Shown here in pieces: positions 53,946-64,000 of a stretch of 64,000 bases of DNA. Both the position numbers and the translations under genes were made by a program. A model generated the notes under the pieces. That model ran no database searches and had not been told where the DNA came from. It saw nothing but the letters and a program-made list of their open reading frames with translations. Origin of the DNA: Saturnia japonica (lineage: Eukaryota; Arthropoda; Insecta; Lepidoptera; Saturniidae); assembly GCA_033032175.1 (NCBI GenBank), contig CM065334.1, positions 4,089,705 to 4,153,704 of the forward strand, written 5' to 3'. The first letter of the stretch is position 1. The number at the start of each line of letters is the position of its first letter.

Positions 53946-54947
53946 TATTAAGTGAACAATTCTTATTTTATGTTCCAAGTTTACCTAGATATGTGGTTTC
54001 TTTTAAACTTTGTTAGACATCGTGCGAAGCCAGATATTAAAAAGTAATTAAAATATGCCAAGTGAGAAAAAAGGATTCTGTACATGGGGCGGGGTATAGT
54101 TTTTAAATGTTTTGTTTATAATATTATTTAACTTTGTAAATCACTCGAAATCTTTTGAAGACAAATTTAATTCTTTCAGTTTGTTTGTGTAAATTCATAT
54201 TCTCGTTTTTTATGTATTTATTGATCAAATAATAACTTTAGGCAAAATAAATATTATTTATTTACACAAAAACAAAATTCGAACAGGTTAGCTGTACAAT
54301 ACAGGTCTAAACGTTTTCTACGCGTTTTTAGAAAAATCCTTTTTATCCTTATAATAGGGTAGTGGGGAAGGATGCTGGAAAAATATGTCGCGATTGTGCT
54401 TCATGCGTGTTTTTCCTTTGTGTATCTTGCCGCCATTCAAGTTTTAATGAGGGGTTGGCTGAATGGCATGTTTTCCCGTGCCATTTTTTGTAATTTTAAT
54501 GAAAAATGTTATTGTAACTTTCCTTTTTAAATCCCGACGCAAAAAGAGAAGTGATGCAAGTTTCGCAAGCATCGCAGCTGCCAAACGACTGAACAAATTT
54601 TGATCATGTTTTTTTTAATGGTGATTTGATCGTGTATGTTCTTAGATAGAATTCAAAAAAATCTGTTCAGCCTTTTGAAAATTATCTGCCTATTCTAATT
54701 GATGAATAGATGTGAGAATCTTCCACAGGTTTGATCAAGTCGAAATTTGGTATCCTGTTACTTCTAGGATATAAGATGGATAACAACCTTGACCGGATGC
54801 CCCAGCATCATCTGGAATGTGCAGATATATAACTCCTCATTAACTTATAGGAGATATCGTGTTAGGGCTCATTGTAATGGTCCCAATGAGTAGACCACTT
54901 GTGTCGGGTCTTTATTAAATTTTAAATTCACCGTTTTTTTGATACAG
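53946..54947. repeat. Intergenic sequence with one retroelement-tail repeat
   Basis: 54530-54740 (cccgacgcaaaaagag, gactgaacaaattttgatc, gaatagatgtgagaatcttc) recurs at 57970-58230 and resembles a common lepidopteran LINE/SINE tail. The rest up to the acceptor at 54947 is unassigned. Confidence 0.4.
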
Positions 54948-54977
54948 ATGACGAGTGTCATGCCGTTGTTGACGTGA
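54948..54977 (+). promoter_or_regulatory. Nine-codon upstream ORF in the M1 5' leader
   Basis: The first three bases after the acceptor are ATG. That frame reads MTSVMPLLT and stops at TGA 54975-54977, leaving a single base before the M1 start codon at 54979. If the leader is spliced as inferred, ribosomes would meet this ATG first, so it could limit or condition translation of the M1 protein. It has no conserved motif that I know. Confidence 0.5.
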
Positions 54978-54978
54978 A

Positions 54979-57900
54979 ATGGACGGTATTCAGATGGAAC
55001 CGATCGGCAAATACAAGGCCGACAGGAACGGTTCTGCTAAAGGTAAGATGATATAAGGTTCGCGACGTACCAGCTGTAACTCCCCCAAGCTGGTAAAGTT
55101 GTAAAAGCCATCAGCAGCGCAGTTTTTGTATAGGGCCTCTCGAAAAAAAAAAATTAGCTGTAACTTCGACGTACCTGTTTTTAATTTTATAAGGAGTTAT
55201 GTAAAGTTTGTGAATATGTAATGGCAGTAATAATATTTAAACCTACTAAAGTAACTAAAATTTAAAAACGTGTACAGTGGAGGGACCCCCACCAGAAAGG
55301 ATAGTTACTAAAAATACAATAACTAAAATATTATTTAAAAATTAGTTATCTACTCCCAACCACCTAAACCAACCTCACCTGTTGCACCCTGCTGAGTAAC
55401 TAACTAGGAAATGGCGATAGCGCTCGATTGGGTCGCAACCACCATACATGTAGGAGAAAAGTCCGTTATAGTGACTCGCTTTTGCGTGACGCGTTTCGGG
55501 ATCAGCCTGTGCATATCCAGTTAAATTTATGCAGTCTGGTATGGCAGCGGTGACCGTCAACGGATTTCGATCCCTCGGTGGTCACCGTTGTTTTAGGATT
55601 GTACTGTGATTACCATCAGAGATAGTACCGTCAATTTGCCATGATTCTATATTTAAAAAAAAAAACGATAAACCATCACAATCACCCGGTGATGCTGTAA
55701 AAACCGCCTGAGGCTCGAGGTTTCTTGGAACATATTAGCTTAATTTTTTTTTTATTGAATTACTAATTTTGCAATTTGACGACCACTTGAGGTTATAGAA
55801 CCGGCCGCGCACGATGCTCGCACGCACACATACACACTCGTATATAATAGATATATAGAAAAGGATAGTCGCAATAAGAAGGTATAACGCTCTTTCCTTA
55901 CGTGATTATTTCTAAAAGTCAAGTCCTACCGCAAGAAGTGTTAACTTCGTTCCAAAAAGAAGCAGAACTCCCTTAGGCCTTATATTGTTATTGATTGAGT
56001 TGTACCTTAATTATCTGATTGCGTATTATTATTTACCTGTTTTATTAATTACAGCAGCCGCCTGGCGTAACATAGTGGACCAAGATTTAGACGATGTAGC
56101 ATTTTTGGCTGGTGAGTATAAAAATATAGGTACACAATCCATACAGCCGCAGCGTCTTCAGGGCCCCTAAGGCTAACAGTATAGTCAGATCTAAAAAAAA
56201 ACTTACTAATAAAAAGCAAGAGATTTTTTTTATTATTTGAAAGCGCTAAAATCTTTGAAATGTCCAAAGTAATTTTTCTGTGCTTTACCTATAAGAGAGA
56301 TAGTGGGTGATTATTAGTTTACACGAGCTTAGTGACTTATGCATATTACTACTCTCTTACACTGATATCTTGCGTGTAAATACGCTGAATTAGTAAATGG
56401 TATTAGTGAAACTGCTAATACGAATTAATTGAAGTGATATTATTTACTTAACGTCAAGCAGTATACCCCTACTCTAACTTCCTTAGCAATTATCGCTTGA
56501 ATAGGCAAGGCAAGTGTTGACAAGAAGATACTGCGTAAAATAAGGCGGATGTGTTCCATTTCGAGTGGATGTTGGGTCACTAATACCTTTATAATACCAA
56601 CGCAGAGACGGTCCTAAGGTACAGCGAGAGGTGCAGTATCAAGGGGTGCCAAAATGACAAATGGGAAAAATAATTTTGAGCGAAAAATATAATTTTTATG
56701 GCGCCTTTTGAAAAATGAAAATGGAAGAAAAGAAAAGAAAAGTGAACGTAGCTGCATGACGTGCGGTGCCCGCAAATATCCCTCGCAATACCGCCGTACC
56801 GTAGCTGTTTATAGAACAGAATTCAAAAGTAATTTTTTGAGGATGGCAATAAATTTTAAACAGATATTTTTTTGTGTTTATAGATTCTGAATACGTTCAA
56901 AAAAATTGAAGATTGAAAAATAATATATTTTTAACTTTTTTTTGGGTAAACCGTTTTGCTTACAAAACAATTTTTCTTTATGGTCGACCAAAAGGTGCCG
57001 AAAAGCGCTGTACCAACGTGTAAACGGTCACCTACCAACCCGACACCCGACCAGCACGTCATCGCGTCGAGCGGTTGAAATTTCTTTGTATGGAGTTCTA
57101 TTTAAATGCACTCAATTGTCAACTCCGTAACTTCACCGTATAGACTCGCACACAAGAAGTCCATACGCGGACACCACGTACCTTCACTCTGATGGAAATC
57201 GCTCACTACACTACACGTTAATTCGTTGACATGCGATGTCGACAAGGTGCCACGCGGCGTTCACCCGTTGAGAACGGGTGCCAGATTGACCTTTATTTAC
57301 TTCTCACTTGTCACTAAGCAGAAACTAAACTATACATCAGGGCTGTGATATATATGATGATATATATTTTTAGACACAGATAAAGCTCGTGAGGCACGTG
57401 ATCTTGGAGATACTCCTGTAGCGGTGTGCTCACAGCGTCGGGCTTTGTGTCTGACTGTCCTCGTGTTCTCCACGATGTTCGTGATTGCACTCCTCGTCGT
57501 ATACGCGTCACCGCAAACAGGTTACCGTTTGTTTATTTATTTTCAATTTAACAGTCCCCTTTCACAATAAATCGAATAGGGAAGTTTTTATAAAAATAAA
57601 ATTTTCAGAATGCCCTTGCGCTGCCGAGATAACACTGTTACCCGGGCAACCTCCAACTGACACGGAGACGAGTTCTGCAGCTGCTAACAAGTAAGACACA
57701 ACGTAGCGCGTAGAACAAGACAGCGCGCGAGTTGAATGCTGTCGGGTCCTTAGGTGACCCGCCGTCAGCATCTCCCTAATTTGACTCTTTTCGACGGATA
57801 CTTTTATACATAGAGATTATTGATGATAGATGGAATTCACATTTATCTCAACGTTAAAATCACGTGATCAGATATATCAATTCCATTTTTTTTCCTTTTC

Positions 57901-60900
57901 GTTAACGTTATCGATTGTAGAAACACAACTTGGCTAGGCCGTGTAGTCTAGACCCTTCATAGTCGTACCGCACGGCTTGTCACTTTTTTTTAACCCCCAA
58001 AATAATAAGAGGGGTGTTGTAAGTTTAACGTATGTATCTGTGTGTCTGTCTGTGGCAGCATAGCTCTCAAACTGCTCAACCAATATTGATCTAGTTTTTT
58101 TTTGTTTTGTTTTAAAGGTGACATGATCCATAGTGTTCTTAGCTATGATTTAAGAATATCTGTTCAGTCGTTTGAAGATTATTAGCTCTTTTCTAATTGG
58201 TAAATAGATGTGAGCATCTTCACAGGTTTAATTGTATTTTGTTGATTTTCTGTTAACTACTTCCATTATCATTATAGAATACGTGAAGCAAAAACTTTAT
58301 ACTCCTTTTTAAGCGTATTGCGTGCACGGAAGACTTGTCATGGTTAAAGTTTATATGGATAAGAAGTGCAGAAAGCTAAAATTTATCTATAATATCTGTT
58401 ACTAATGTATTAAATTAAACTTAGAATAGAACTTAGACCCTCCAAAATATTGACATTCGTCACTCAATGAAAAGTGACAGTAAGTGATATAATATTCATT
58501 GTTTAGGTTTATACTGCAAATGTCAAACAGAAAATAAGTAGTCTATGATTAAAAAGTCGCTGGTCGAATTTGTTTGTGTGTTAGAATGAGCGGGTTTCGA
58601 AGAGAGAACAAAATAATCTATATTCTAGTCTAAATTTGAAGAGAATTTAATATTAAGTGTGCTTTAAGGCTTTTCTAATATCTCTATATTGGTAGTAGTA
58701 ATAATCTCTATATATTAATTAGGTCCTTACATATGAAATTAGCGTTTTATATGGTAAAAGTAAAATGAATAAAATATTATGAAATTATTCATTTAATCAA
58801 TCGAAGTATGTACCATTATTATCTATGCACTTTCGCCATTTTAAATGTAGTTCATTGGTTCCATTGCTGAAAAAATTATGGGAGCATAATCAATAAAATC
58901 TTAGAAGGCAGTTTGAATTGAATTTATTTTTCTTGCAAGAAATTGTCCAAATTCCGAAAAAAGTGGTAATCTGTTGGAGCAATGTCCGGGGAATATGGTG
59001 GGTTTCGGAGACATTCCAACCGCAGTTCCTCTAATTTAGCGACCGTCGGTCGTAAAATATGGGGTTAGCGTTATTCTGAAGCAGCAGTGGGCTTTAGATA
59101 TTGACCAGTCTCGGTTGTTTAACGGCTAGCTTTTCCATCATGGTTTGCAATTGTTGACAATACAGATCTACCGTTATCGTCTGGTCAGATCTTACGAAGC
59201 TGTAGTGTATGACACCAGCACTAGCCCACCAAACATTCACTAGTACTTTTTTCTAAGACGACTTTCGCTTGGGACAGGATTTGGCCGGATCTCCCGGGTT
59301 CAACCACTGTGATGAGCGTTTCCGATTGTCGTAAAGGATCCATTTTTTGTCACACGTAACAATACGATTCAAAATTCCCTCGTTATTGTGACGGTTGAGT
59401 AATGTAATGCAGAACTCAATAGGTGATTGTTGGCGTGCTTCAGTCAATTAATGCGGTACCCATTTCTCGAGCTTTTCCACTTTTCCTGTTTGTTTCAAGT
59501 CAATTATTTTTTTTATCACTCACAACGAAGCCTGCCGCTAACTCTGATATGGTTTGGGAATGGTCCGCTTCAATGATACCTTTGATTCTTCATTTTCAAC
59601 TAGGGCCTCCGGCCGTCCACGGGGTTTGTTTCGTAAGTCAAAATTTCCAGAGCGAAAACGTTGGAACCAAAAACGTACCGTGTTTTCTTTTACAGTAGCT
59701 TTCCCATACACATCATTAATCCTTCGAGCTGATTCTGTAGCGCTGATACCACAATGGAACTTATATTCGTAAATAGGGCGATATTTTAAATTTTCTGTTT
59801 TGTGAAAAGAACGTTGTCAAAGATTAATAAAATGGTGCGAAAACAAATGAATCACTAAATTCGAAACACAAATACACAAGCCTAAATTTGGAATAAATTT
59901 GAATTTGGAGTTTCTAACCAGACGCCAGATATTTGAGATCAATGCGACCAGTTCAAAAAAATGCCAATTTCATATGTAAGGACCTAATATTATTTCTCTA
60001 AAGTGTTTCTGTAGAATAACATATCATCATTAATTCTTCGTCAAAATCATTCAGATATAATTTTATAAAGCTTATGTTCCTCGATAATGACTAAAATTAG
60101 GTAAATAGTGTAAAATGTTGTCAAAGATCAGCACAATGTTAATACTAGAAATAGAGATAAATTAGTCGTACCGTGTTTTAGACTAAATAGGTCCAATAAA
60201 AGTTTTTTGGGTAATAGTGTCAGGTTTTATAATAAGAATTCGAAGCACATTACTGATTTACCGGACAACAATTTCAAAGACCATGTCAAGCGGGTTTTAC
60301 TGGCAAAAGGTTATTATAGGATGGATCATTATATTAATGAAGTGATGTCTGGAAGTGACTACCTCTCTGTGCATCCATTAAATTTTTTTTTTTTTTATAT
60401 TAACACTTTTTTATAATTGGAGAAAAAATATTAAAGATAATGTTTGGGTTATTTTCCGAACCGGCAGTAGTGTCCTTAACATTCCTAAATAGATTAAAGA
60501 TATATTGTTGTTTTTTTTTTTTTTTTTTTAGAACTCATTTTTCTCAGGTATGCCTATTTTGGCCATTACTAAGCTAGAACTGTTTATTATTAAACTGTAG
60601 TACTTCTTGTTATTTATTGTAAATTACTATGTTTAATGGCCAAATTTGGTCAAGGTTTTTTTCTTCAACGTCAATCAATAGCCTCGTCAAGTAACAACTT
60701 ATAAAGTAATATTACCTTTGTCATATATTTTTTCTGTGTGTTATAGGGAAAGAATTGCAAGCAATGGTGCAGTTTTTCCGTGGCGTGGGGCCAGACTACC
60801 AACTTACGTTATACCGAAGCATTATAGTTTGTGGCTGCACCCTAATCTCACTACGGGAGAGTTAAGGGGTGAGTAAAAAAAAACATGTTCACATGGTAGA

Positions 60901-62516
60901 AGTGAAACCTACAAAAACAAATATCTTCTTTCTTCCATTAAAAAAAATGTAAATCACCGAGACTCGAATTATCCACTGTACATACAACAGTGCGTACAAG
61001 TATGGTCGTCATACAGCTAAGCCAATTCAACGACATAGTTGTGAAAATCAAGACTTACATTAACCGCTATCCCATTCTCGCGTAAGCTATGTCCGATATA
61101 TGTATAGTATATAATCCATGTTTGTGTCTTTTTACTGTCGCTTTTTCGTTTCATCGCGTTTCAAATCGCAACGGTACGGTTCAAGCTTCCCTTCAAAAAG
61201 TAACATATAAAACTGTTATTAATTGTTCGTTTAGGCGAAGTGTCAATAGATTTCAAAGTGGACCGAGATACCGCTTTCCTCGTGCTCAACGTTAGAGACA
61301 TGAACGTGACCGAGAGGGCGCTGTTCAAGGCTGGCGGCTCTCTAGGACCGAAGATCGCGAAGACCTTGGAGTACCCTGCAGCCGACCAGAGTTACATCGA
61401 ATTTAAGGTATGTCAGGGAGTTATTGAACTTTTTTATAGGTCACATAATATCATTCCCGTGTTTATGGTATATGTATATAGATATGTGTGTATGTCTATT
61501 TCTTTGGTATGCTATGTAGAGTAAACGGCTTAATGGATTTTAGCATACGAGGTGGCATTAGTTTTGCCTTAATTGTGGGAGTGATCACAGAGTACTTTTG
61601 GGTGACATAGGATATATAATATTTAAGTACGACTTCTGGGAATCCAATAAAAACAAAAATAGATTTATTTTAATGAGGTTACTACTTAAGAATCGATATT
61701 TATATATGTATACGGTATTTGTATAAGTATGGAAAATGTATGAGGAGTGAAATTTATAAAAGCATTAACTCAAAAGCGTTATGTCTTCTGTAAAAAGGTC
61801 CTTAGGTCATTTACTAAGGATAGTAAATGACGGACTTTTTCACTATATGCATGGTGGTCGCGACCCAGTCGGTAAAACAGTCATACCGCTCTGCTATTGC
61901 CATTTCTTCGTTCGTTACTTAGCAGAGGGTGCACCATGTGCAGGGGAGGTTGGCCTGGCCGTCTCAGCTTTCAATATGTAATTCGTCACCCCTTACACTA
62001 ACAAGTTGTGAGTAACCCAACAGGTAAGGGGCGTTCAAGTATAACGTAACGCAATTTTTGAAGATTTTTAACGCTTCTTCCCTCTCTCTCCCCCCCTCCC
62101 ATGTAACACGTCATATTACAGAGTATGAACTCACTTTATGAAAACTGACTACCAACAAAGTCGAGGGATTCCCCGAAAAACATAAACGAAAAAGGTTGCA
62201 ATCTTGGAAAATTTTAATTGCATAGTTTTTTATTTAAATAACAATGTTACGTAACTCGTTGATCGAAGCCCCTTTTCGCCCTTGTAACGCATTGTAACGT
62301 TTTACAAGACCAAACCCTGCTCCCCCCCAAATTGCGTTACGTAATACTTGAACGGTCCCTAACTTGTGACTATCATTTTAATAAAATTGTACATTTTGTC
62401 GTATTTTAGGATAAACTTCGCCGCAAATACAATTACACTTTAAGTCTCCGGTTTATAACACAACTGGAAAGGAACGATAAACTACGTGGATTCTTCCTAA
62501 CAGGATCACATCGGCA
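54979..62516 (+). CDS. Type II membrane M1 aminopeptidase, first 7 coding exons (3' end outside window)
   Basis: Zinc aminopeptidase of the M1 family (APN/LNPEP/TRHDE/ERAP group), which trims N-terminal residues from peptides outside the cytosol. Coding exons: 54979-55042, 56055-56111, 57374-57520, 57609-57690, 60747-60868, 61235-61407 and 62410-62516. All have GT-AG sites and consistent phases, giving about 250 residues. The cytoplasmic N-terminus is MDGIQMEPIGKY and onward. A single membrane segment (LTVLVFSTMFVIALLVVYA) follows the basic SQRR, then an ECPC and a Pro/Thr/Ser-rich stalk. The start of the M1 N-terminal domain is WRGARLPTYVIPKHYSLWLH then PNLTTGELRGEVSIDF. The catalytic HEXXH domain lies right of the window. 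NLTT, NYT and NVT sequons fit an extracellular or luminal domain. The exon at 56055 has a tandem acceptor. A transposon cluster fills the 57690-60747 intron. Confidence 0.9.
55365..55960. repeat. M1 intron repeats: families B, C and the gcggtagg family
   Basis: 55365-55650 is family B (accctgctgagtaact, cgcttttgcgtgacgcgttt, gtgaccgtcaacggatttcg, ttaggattgtactg). 55685-55730 is a family C tail. 55840-55945 is an inverted copy of the 29810/41836 repeat (gtataacgctctttccttac, aagtcaagtcctaccgc). A further family C tail lies at 55065-55110 and another at 56140-56190, just after exon 56055-56111. Confidence 0.5.
56190..57373. other. M1 intron with an unexplained CG-enriched block
   Basis: 56190-56990 is AT-rich and has no named feature. 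57000-57290 is CG-enriched (gcgctgtaccaacgtgtaaa, ggtcacctaccaacccgaca, gtgccacgcggcgttcaccc) and includes ttcacccgttgagaacgggt with a small palindrome. It could be an alternative promoter or an unknown repeat. No exon fits the M1 frame here. Confidence 0.3.
57965..58230 (+). repeat. Retroelement-tail repeat
   Basis: aacccccaaaataataagag with gggtgttgtaagtttaacgt, then tgtgtgtctgtctgtggcag, ttaagaatatctgttcag and aaatagatgtgagcatcttc. Matches 54530-54740. It is the common 'ggggtgttataagttt' type of lepidopteran repeat tail; the class is not resolved. Confidence 0.5.
58330..58575 (-). repeat. Inverted partner of 7440-7760
   Basis: gaccctccaaaatattgaca, tcactcaatgaaaagtgaca, aagtgatataatattcattg and gtctatgattaaaaagtcgc mirror the 7440-7760 blocks in reverse. 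The two copies are over 50 kb apart, in introns of two different peptidase genes. Confidence 0.55.
58719..59987 (-). mobile_element. Decayed mariner of the same subfamily as 52659-53945
   Basis: Ends ttaggtccttacatatgaaa (left) and its inverted partner catatgtaaggacctaa (to 59987), with TA after the right end. The left flank reads AA, so one TA copy has mutated or the edge is shifted. Minus-strand pieces: CITLLNRHNNEGILNRIVTC then DKKWILYDNRKRSSQWLNP, where the intact copy has CDEKWILFDNRKRSASWLDP. The transposase is broken elsewhere by frameshifts and stops. Length 1,269 bp. It lies in the M1 intron, antisense to the gene. Confidence 0.85.
59988..60530 (+). mobile_element. LINE C-terminal fragment with 3' tail
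   Basis: 60190-60416 translates to NSVRFYNKNSKHIT, then DNNFKDHVKRVLLAKGYYRM and DHYINEVMSGSDY. This is the C-terminal pattern of CR1/jockey-like LINEs (FKxxVKxxLLxKxYYxxDxF). The following 3' part (ccgaaccggcagtagtgtcc, poly-T at 60510-60530) matches the inverted copy at 11345-11620. 59995-60130 carries a weak copy of the 5660/8165 repeat. Confidence 0.6.
60893..61180 (+). repeat. ~290-bp dispersed repeat, copy 2
   Basis: Same block order as 47905-48190 (ttcacatggtagaagtgaaa, gagactcgaattatccactg, gtatggtcgtcatacag, gctttttcgtttcatcgcgt). It lies between M1 exons 60747-60868 and 61235-61407, ending about 55 bases before the latter. Confidence 0.6.
61520..61985 (-). repeat. Families E and B, inverted, in the M1 intron
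   Basis: 61520-61660 is an inverted family E fragment (ttttagcatacgaggtggca, ttgtgggagtgatc, acgacttctgggaatc). 61770-61985 is inverted family B (catggtggtcgcgacccagt, ttcgttcgttacttagcaga, gggtgcaccatgtgcagggg). Neither has a conserved frame. Confidence 0.5.
62026..62360. repeat. MITE with gcgttcaagtattacgtaacgc-type ends
   Basis: The left end 62026-62057 (aaggggcgttcaagtataac, gtaacgcaattt) and the right end 62329-62360 are about 32-bp inverted repeats with a few mismatches. The 335-bp element has a polypyrimidine/poly-C stretch inside both ends (ctctctctccccccctccca and its mirror near 62322). A solo end occurs at 10541-10570. No ORF. It is located 50 bases before M1 exon 62410-62516. Confidence 0.7.
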
Positions 62517-62689
62517 GTAAGTTTCTTTTTACAAGCATTTATTTTACTTACCTTTTTAGTATTGGTTAATTAAATATTGCAAATGAATTTTAAAACAGTT
62601 ATCCCCAACCGATTGAGATGAAATTTTGCGTACACGTTAATTTCAATGACAATGTATGGTTACCTATGTAAACATCATCATTTGCACAT

Positions 62690-63237
62690 TTGCACTTGTA
62701 CTGGGTGCGTGCTCACGTTGGTACGGTCGGAAACGAACGTGCCAACGTGTTAGCGAAGAGGGCCGCCCGCAAGAAGACCGTGGCTGACTATGATCGGTAT
62801 CCAGTGTCTTACGCAAAGAAAGTCATACGGGAGGAGACTGTCCTTAAGTGGCAGGCGCGCTACGAGTCCTCTGACACGGGTGGGGTGACGCGGGTCTTCT
62901 TCCGAAGGTGGAAGATGCTCACCGGGTGTTGAGAAAGACCAATCTGTTACCCGCCCATGTCCAAGCTTTCACAGGCCATGGAGGATTTGAGGCGTACCTG
63001 TACCGCTTCAAGATCAAGGGCAGTCCCGCGTGTGAATGCGACCCGGATATTGCCGAAACAATCTACCACCTGATTATGGATTGTCCAAGATTCGGCTCGT
63101 CCAGATTCGACCTCGAGTCCAGGATTGGCCACAAGATCGATAGGGTCACATTAAATTCTTTGGTGGCGGATGAGCAGAAAAGAGGGCACTTTTTGGAATT
63201 CATCGAAAAGATAGTTAGTCGCCAACAAGCGGAATAA
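62690..63237 (+). pseudogene. R1-type LINE C-terminus (RNase H plus Cys/His motif), frameshifted
   Basis: The first part (62690-62930) gives LYWVRAHVGTVGNERANVLAK, the end of an RNase H domain (HxGxxGNExAD motif, with the usual Asp replaced by Asn). After a frameshift near 62930 the second part (62911-63237) gives NLLPAHVQAFTGHGGF, then AYLYRFKIKGSPACEC, DIAETIYHLIMDCPRF and a stop. The C-x-C...H...C arrangement is the C-terminal motif of R1/TRAS/Jockey-like ORF2. It is 5'-truncated and dead, in or next to an M1 intron. Confidence 0.75.
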
Positions 63238-64000
63238 ATAGTGATATCTCTTGACACTTACAAAGTTGTTTTTACCGTAATTTATAGAATTAAGGAATTT
63301 GTGTATGTCGTGTTTTTTAGTAAAAAAAAAAAAATTATTACTATTATTTATTGAAAATATTTTTAAGAATTGAATATTATGTAAATATTTATAAGAACTT
63401 TTTTGGAATAAATGAATAATAAAGAGATGCATAGTGTAGGGAATCAGCTAACAAAAGTCGGAGGAAAGTTATGAAATAAATTATAAGAATTATTAAACGG
63501 CACCTTAGATCTCTGATCTGTGTTAGAGACATTTTGGGGGGTGGGGGTTATTACCCCACCATTAAAAAAAAAAAAATGTAATATGCCGGACTCCTAAAGA
63601 TGGCGGACTGGATATATTTTATTTGATGAGAAAAATAGGAAAAGATCACGAATAAGTATGCCATTAAAAAGAATGCCTATGTGTAGGTATGTCTGTTTGT
63701 TTGTATGTCCGGAATTAACTGAAAAATGGCTTGATCGATTCTTATGACATTTTGTGTATACTTAATTTTGTATTGTGTTTCTGCTGATTATATCGTAACG
63801 GTATAGGTATCGTTACATCCCTTAATAAAATAATGTTTATTTGTCACATCTATCGGGAGTTCCGTGACGGCCTATTTTTTTATTTATTTTGTAAATGTAA
63901 TATAATAATTGATAATGTAATTGTTATTATGTGTGTTAAATTTGATGTGAAAACATCTTAGTGAACAAAAGAAAGAAAGAAAGAAACATTAAGCACTAAA
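63238..64000. other. LINE 3' tail and repeat sequence to the window end
   Basis: An oligo-A run at 63326-63337 and AATAAA-like sequences at 63408-63421 may be the LINE's 3' end. 63528-63560 has a G-run then C-run hairpin (gtgggggttattacccc). 63670-63880 (ttgtatgtccggaatt, atggcttgatcgattc, cgggagttccgtgacgg) repeats the tail family at 10010-10080. No gene is seen. Confidence 0.35.

Noticed and set aside
53659..54016. 90- and 115-codon ORFs at the end of the mariner
   Set aside because: Antisense and out-of-frame shadows of the transposase gene.

Overview
The window looks like insect nuclear DNA, most likely from a moth or butterfly. It is AT-rich, its genes are split into many short exons with GT-AG introns, and it is crowded with mariner-type transposons (DD34D, DD37D/maT and DD41D), tRNA-derived SINEs and LINE tails. 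The assignment to Lepidoptera is an inference from the repeat types and protein flavour; no database search was run.

Four conserved host genes can be assembled exon by exon. (1) 2006-23241, + strand: a membrane-type Xaa-Pro aminopeptidase (aminopeptidase P, XPNPEP2-like). Thirteen exons lie in the window and its N-terminus is off the left edge. It has a hydrophobic, GPI-anchor-like C-terminus and one unexpected in-frame TAG at 12460-12462. (2) 26826-24505, - strand: a two-exon, 69-codon cytochrome c oxidase subunit 8 (COX8), tail-to-tail with gene 1. (3) 44749 to about 31948/31913, - strand: RUVBL2/reptin, an AAA+ ATPase, in 11 exons. (4) 54979-62516 and beyond, + strand: the first seven coding exons of a type II membrane M1 aminopeptidase. 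Its catalytic domain lies beyond the right edge. Genes 3 and 4 are divergent, about 10.2 kb apart. The two peptidases are unrelated in fold, and nothing in the sequence links the four genes functionally.

Most of the rest is mobile DNA inside introns and between genes. The best-preserved elements are a DD41D (Visitor-type) transposon at 3919-5222 with perfect 32-bp inverted ends but a broken transposase, and a mariner at 52659-53945 with an uninterrupted 339-codon transposase. Decayed mariners lie at 32968, 46138 and 58719, a maT relic at about 15870-16955, and a P-element/THAP9-like relic with its splice sites still visible at 19119-20400. There are LINE C-terminal fragments, several tRNA-like SINEs, a recurrent 480-bp repeat family (family A), and several small inverted-repeat elements of a kind I cannot name (258-438, 13562-13851, 21924-22210, 27911-29175, 42068-42222, 62026-62360).

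I see no bacterial-type operon, CRISPR array, viral genome or other new multi-gene system. The most informative oddities are the nonsense codon in the aminopeptidase P gene, the 9-codon upstream ORF that ends one base before the M1 start codon, and the unclassified inverted-repeat elements.
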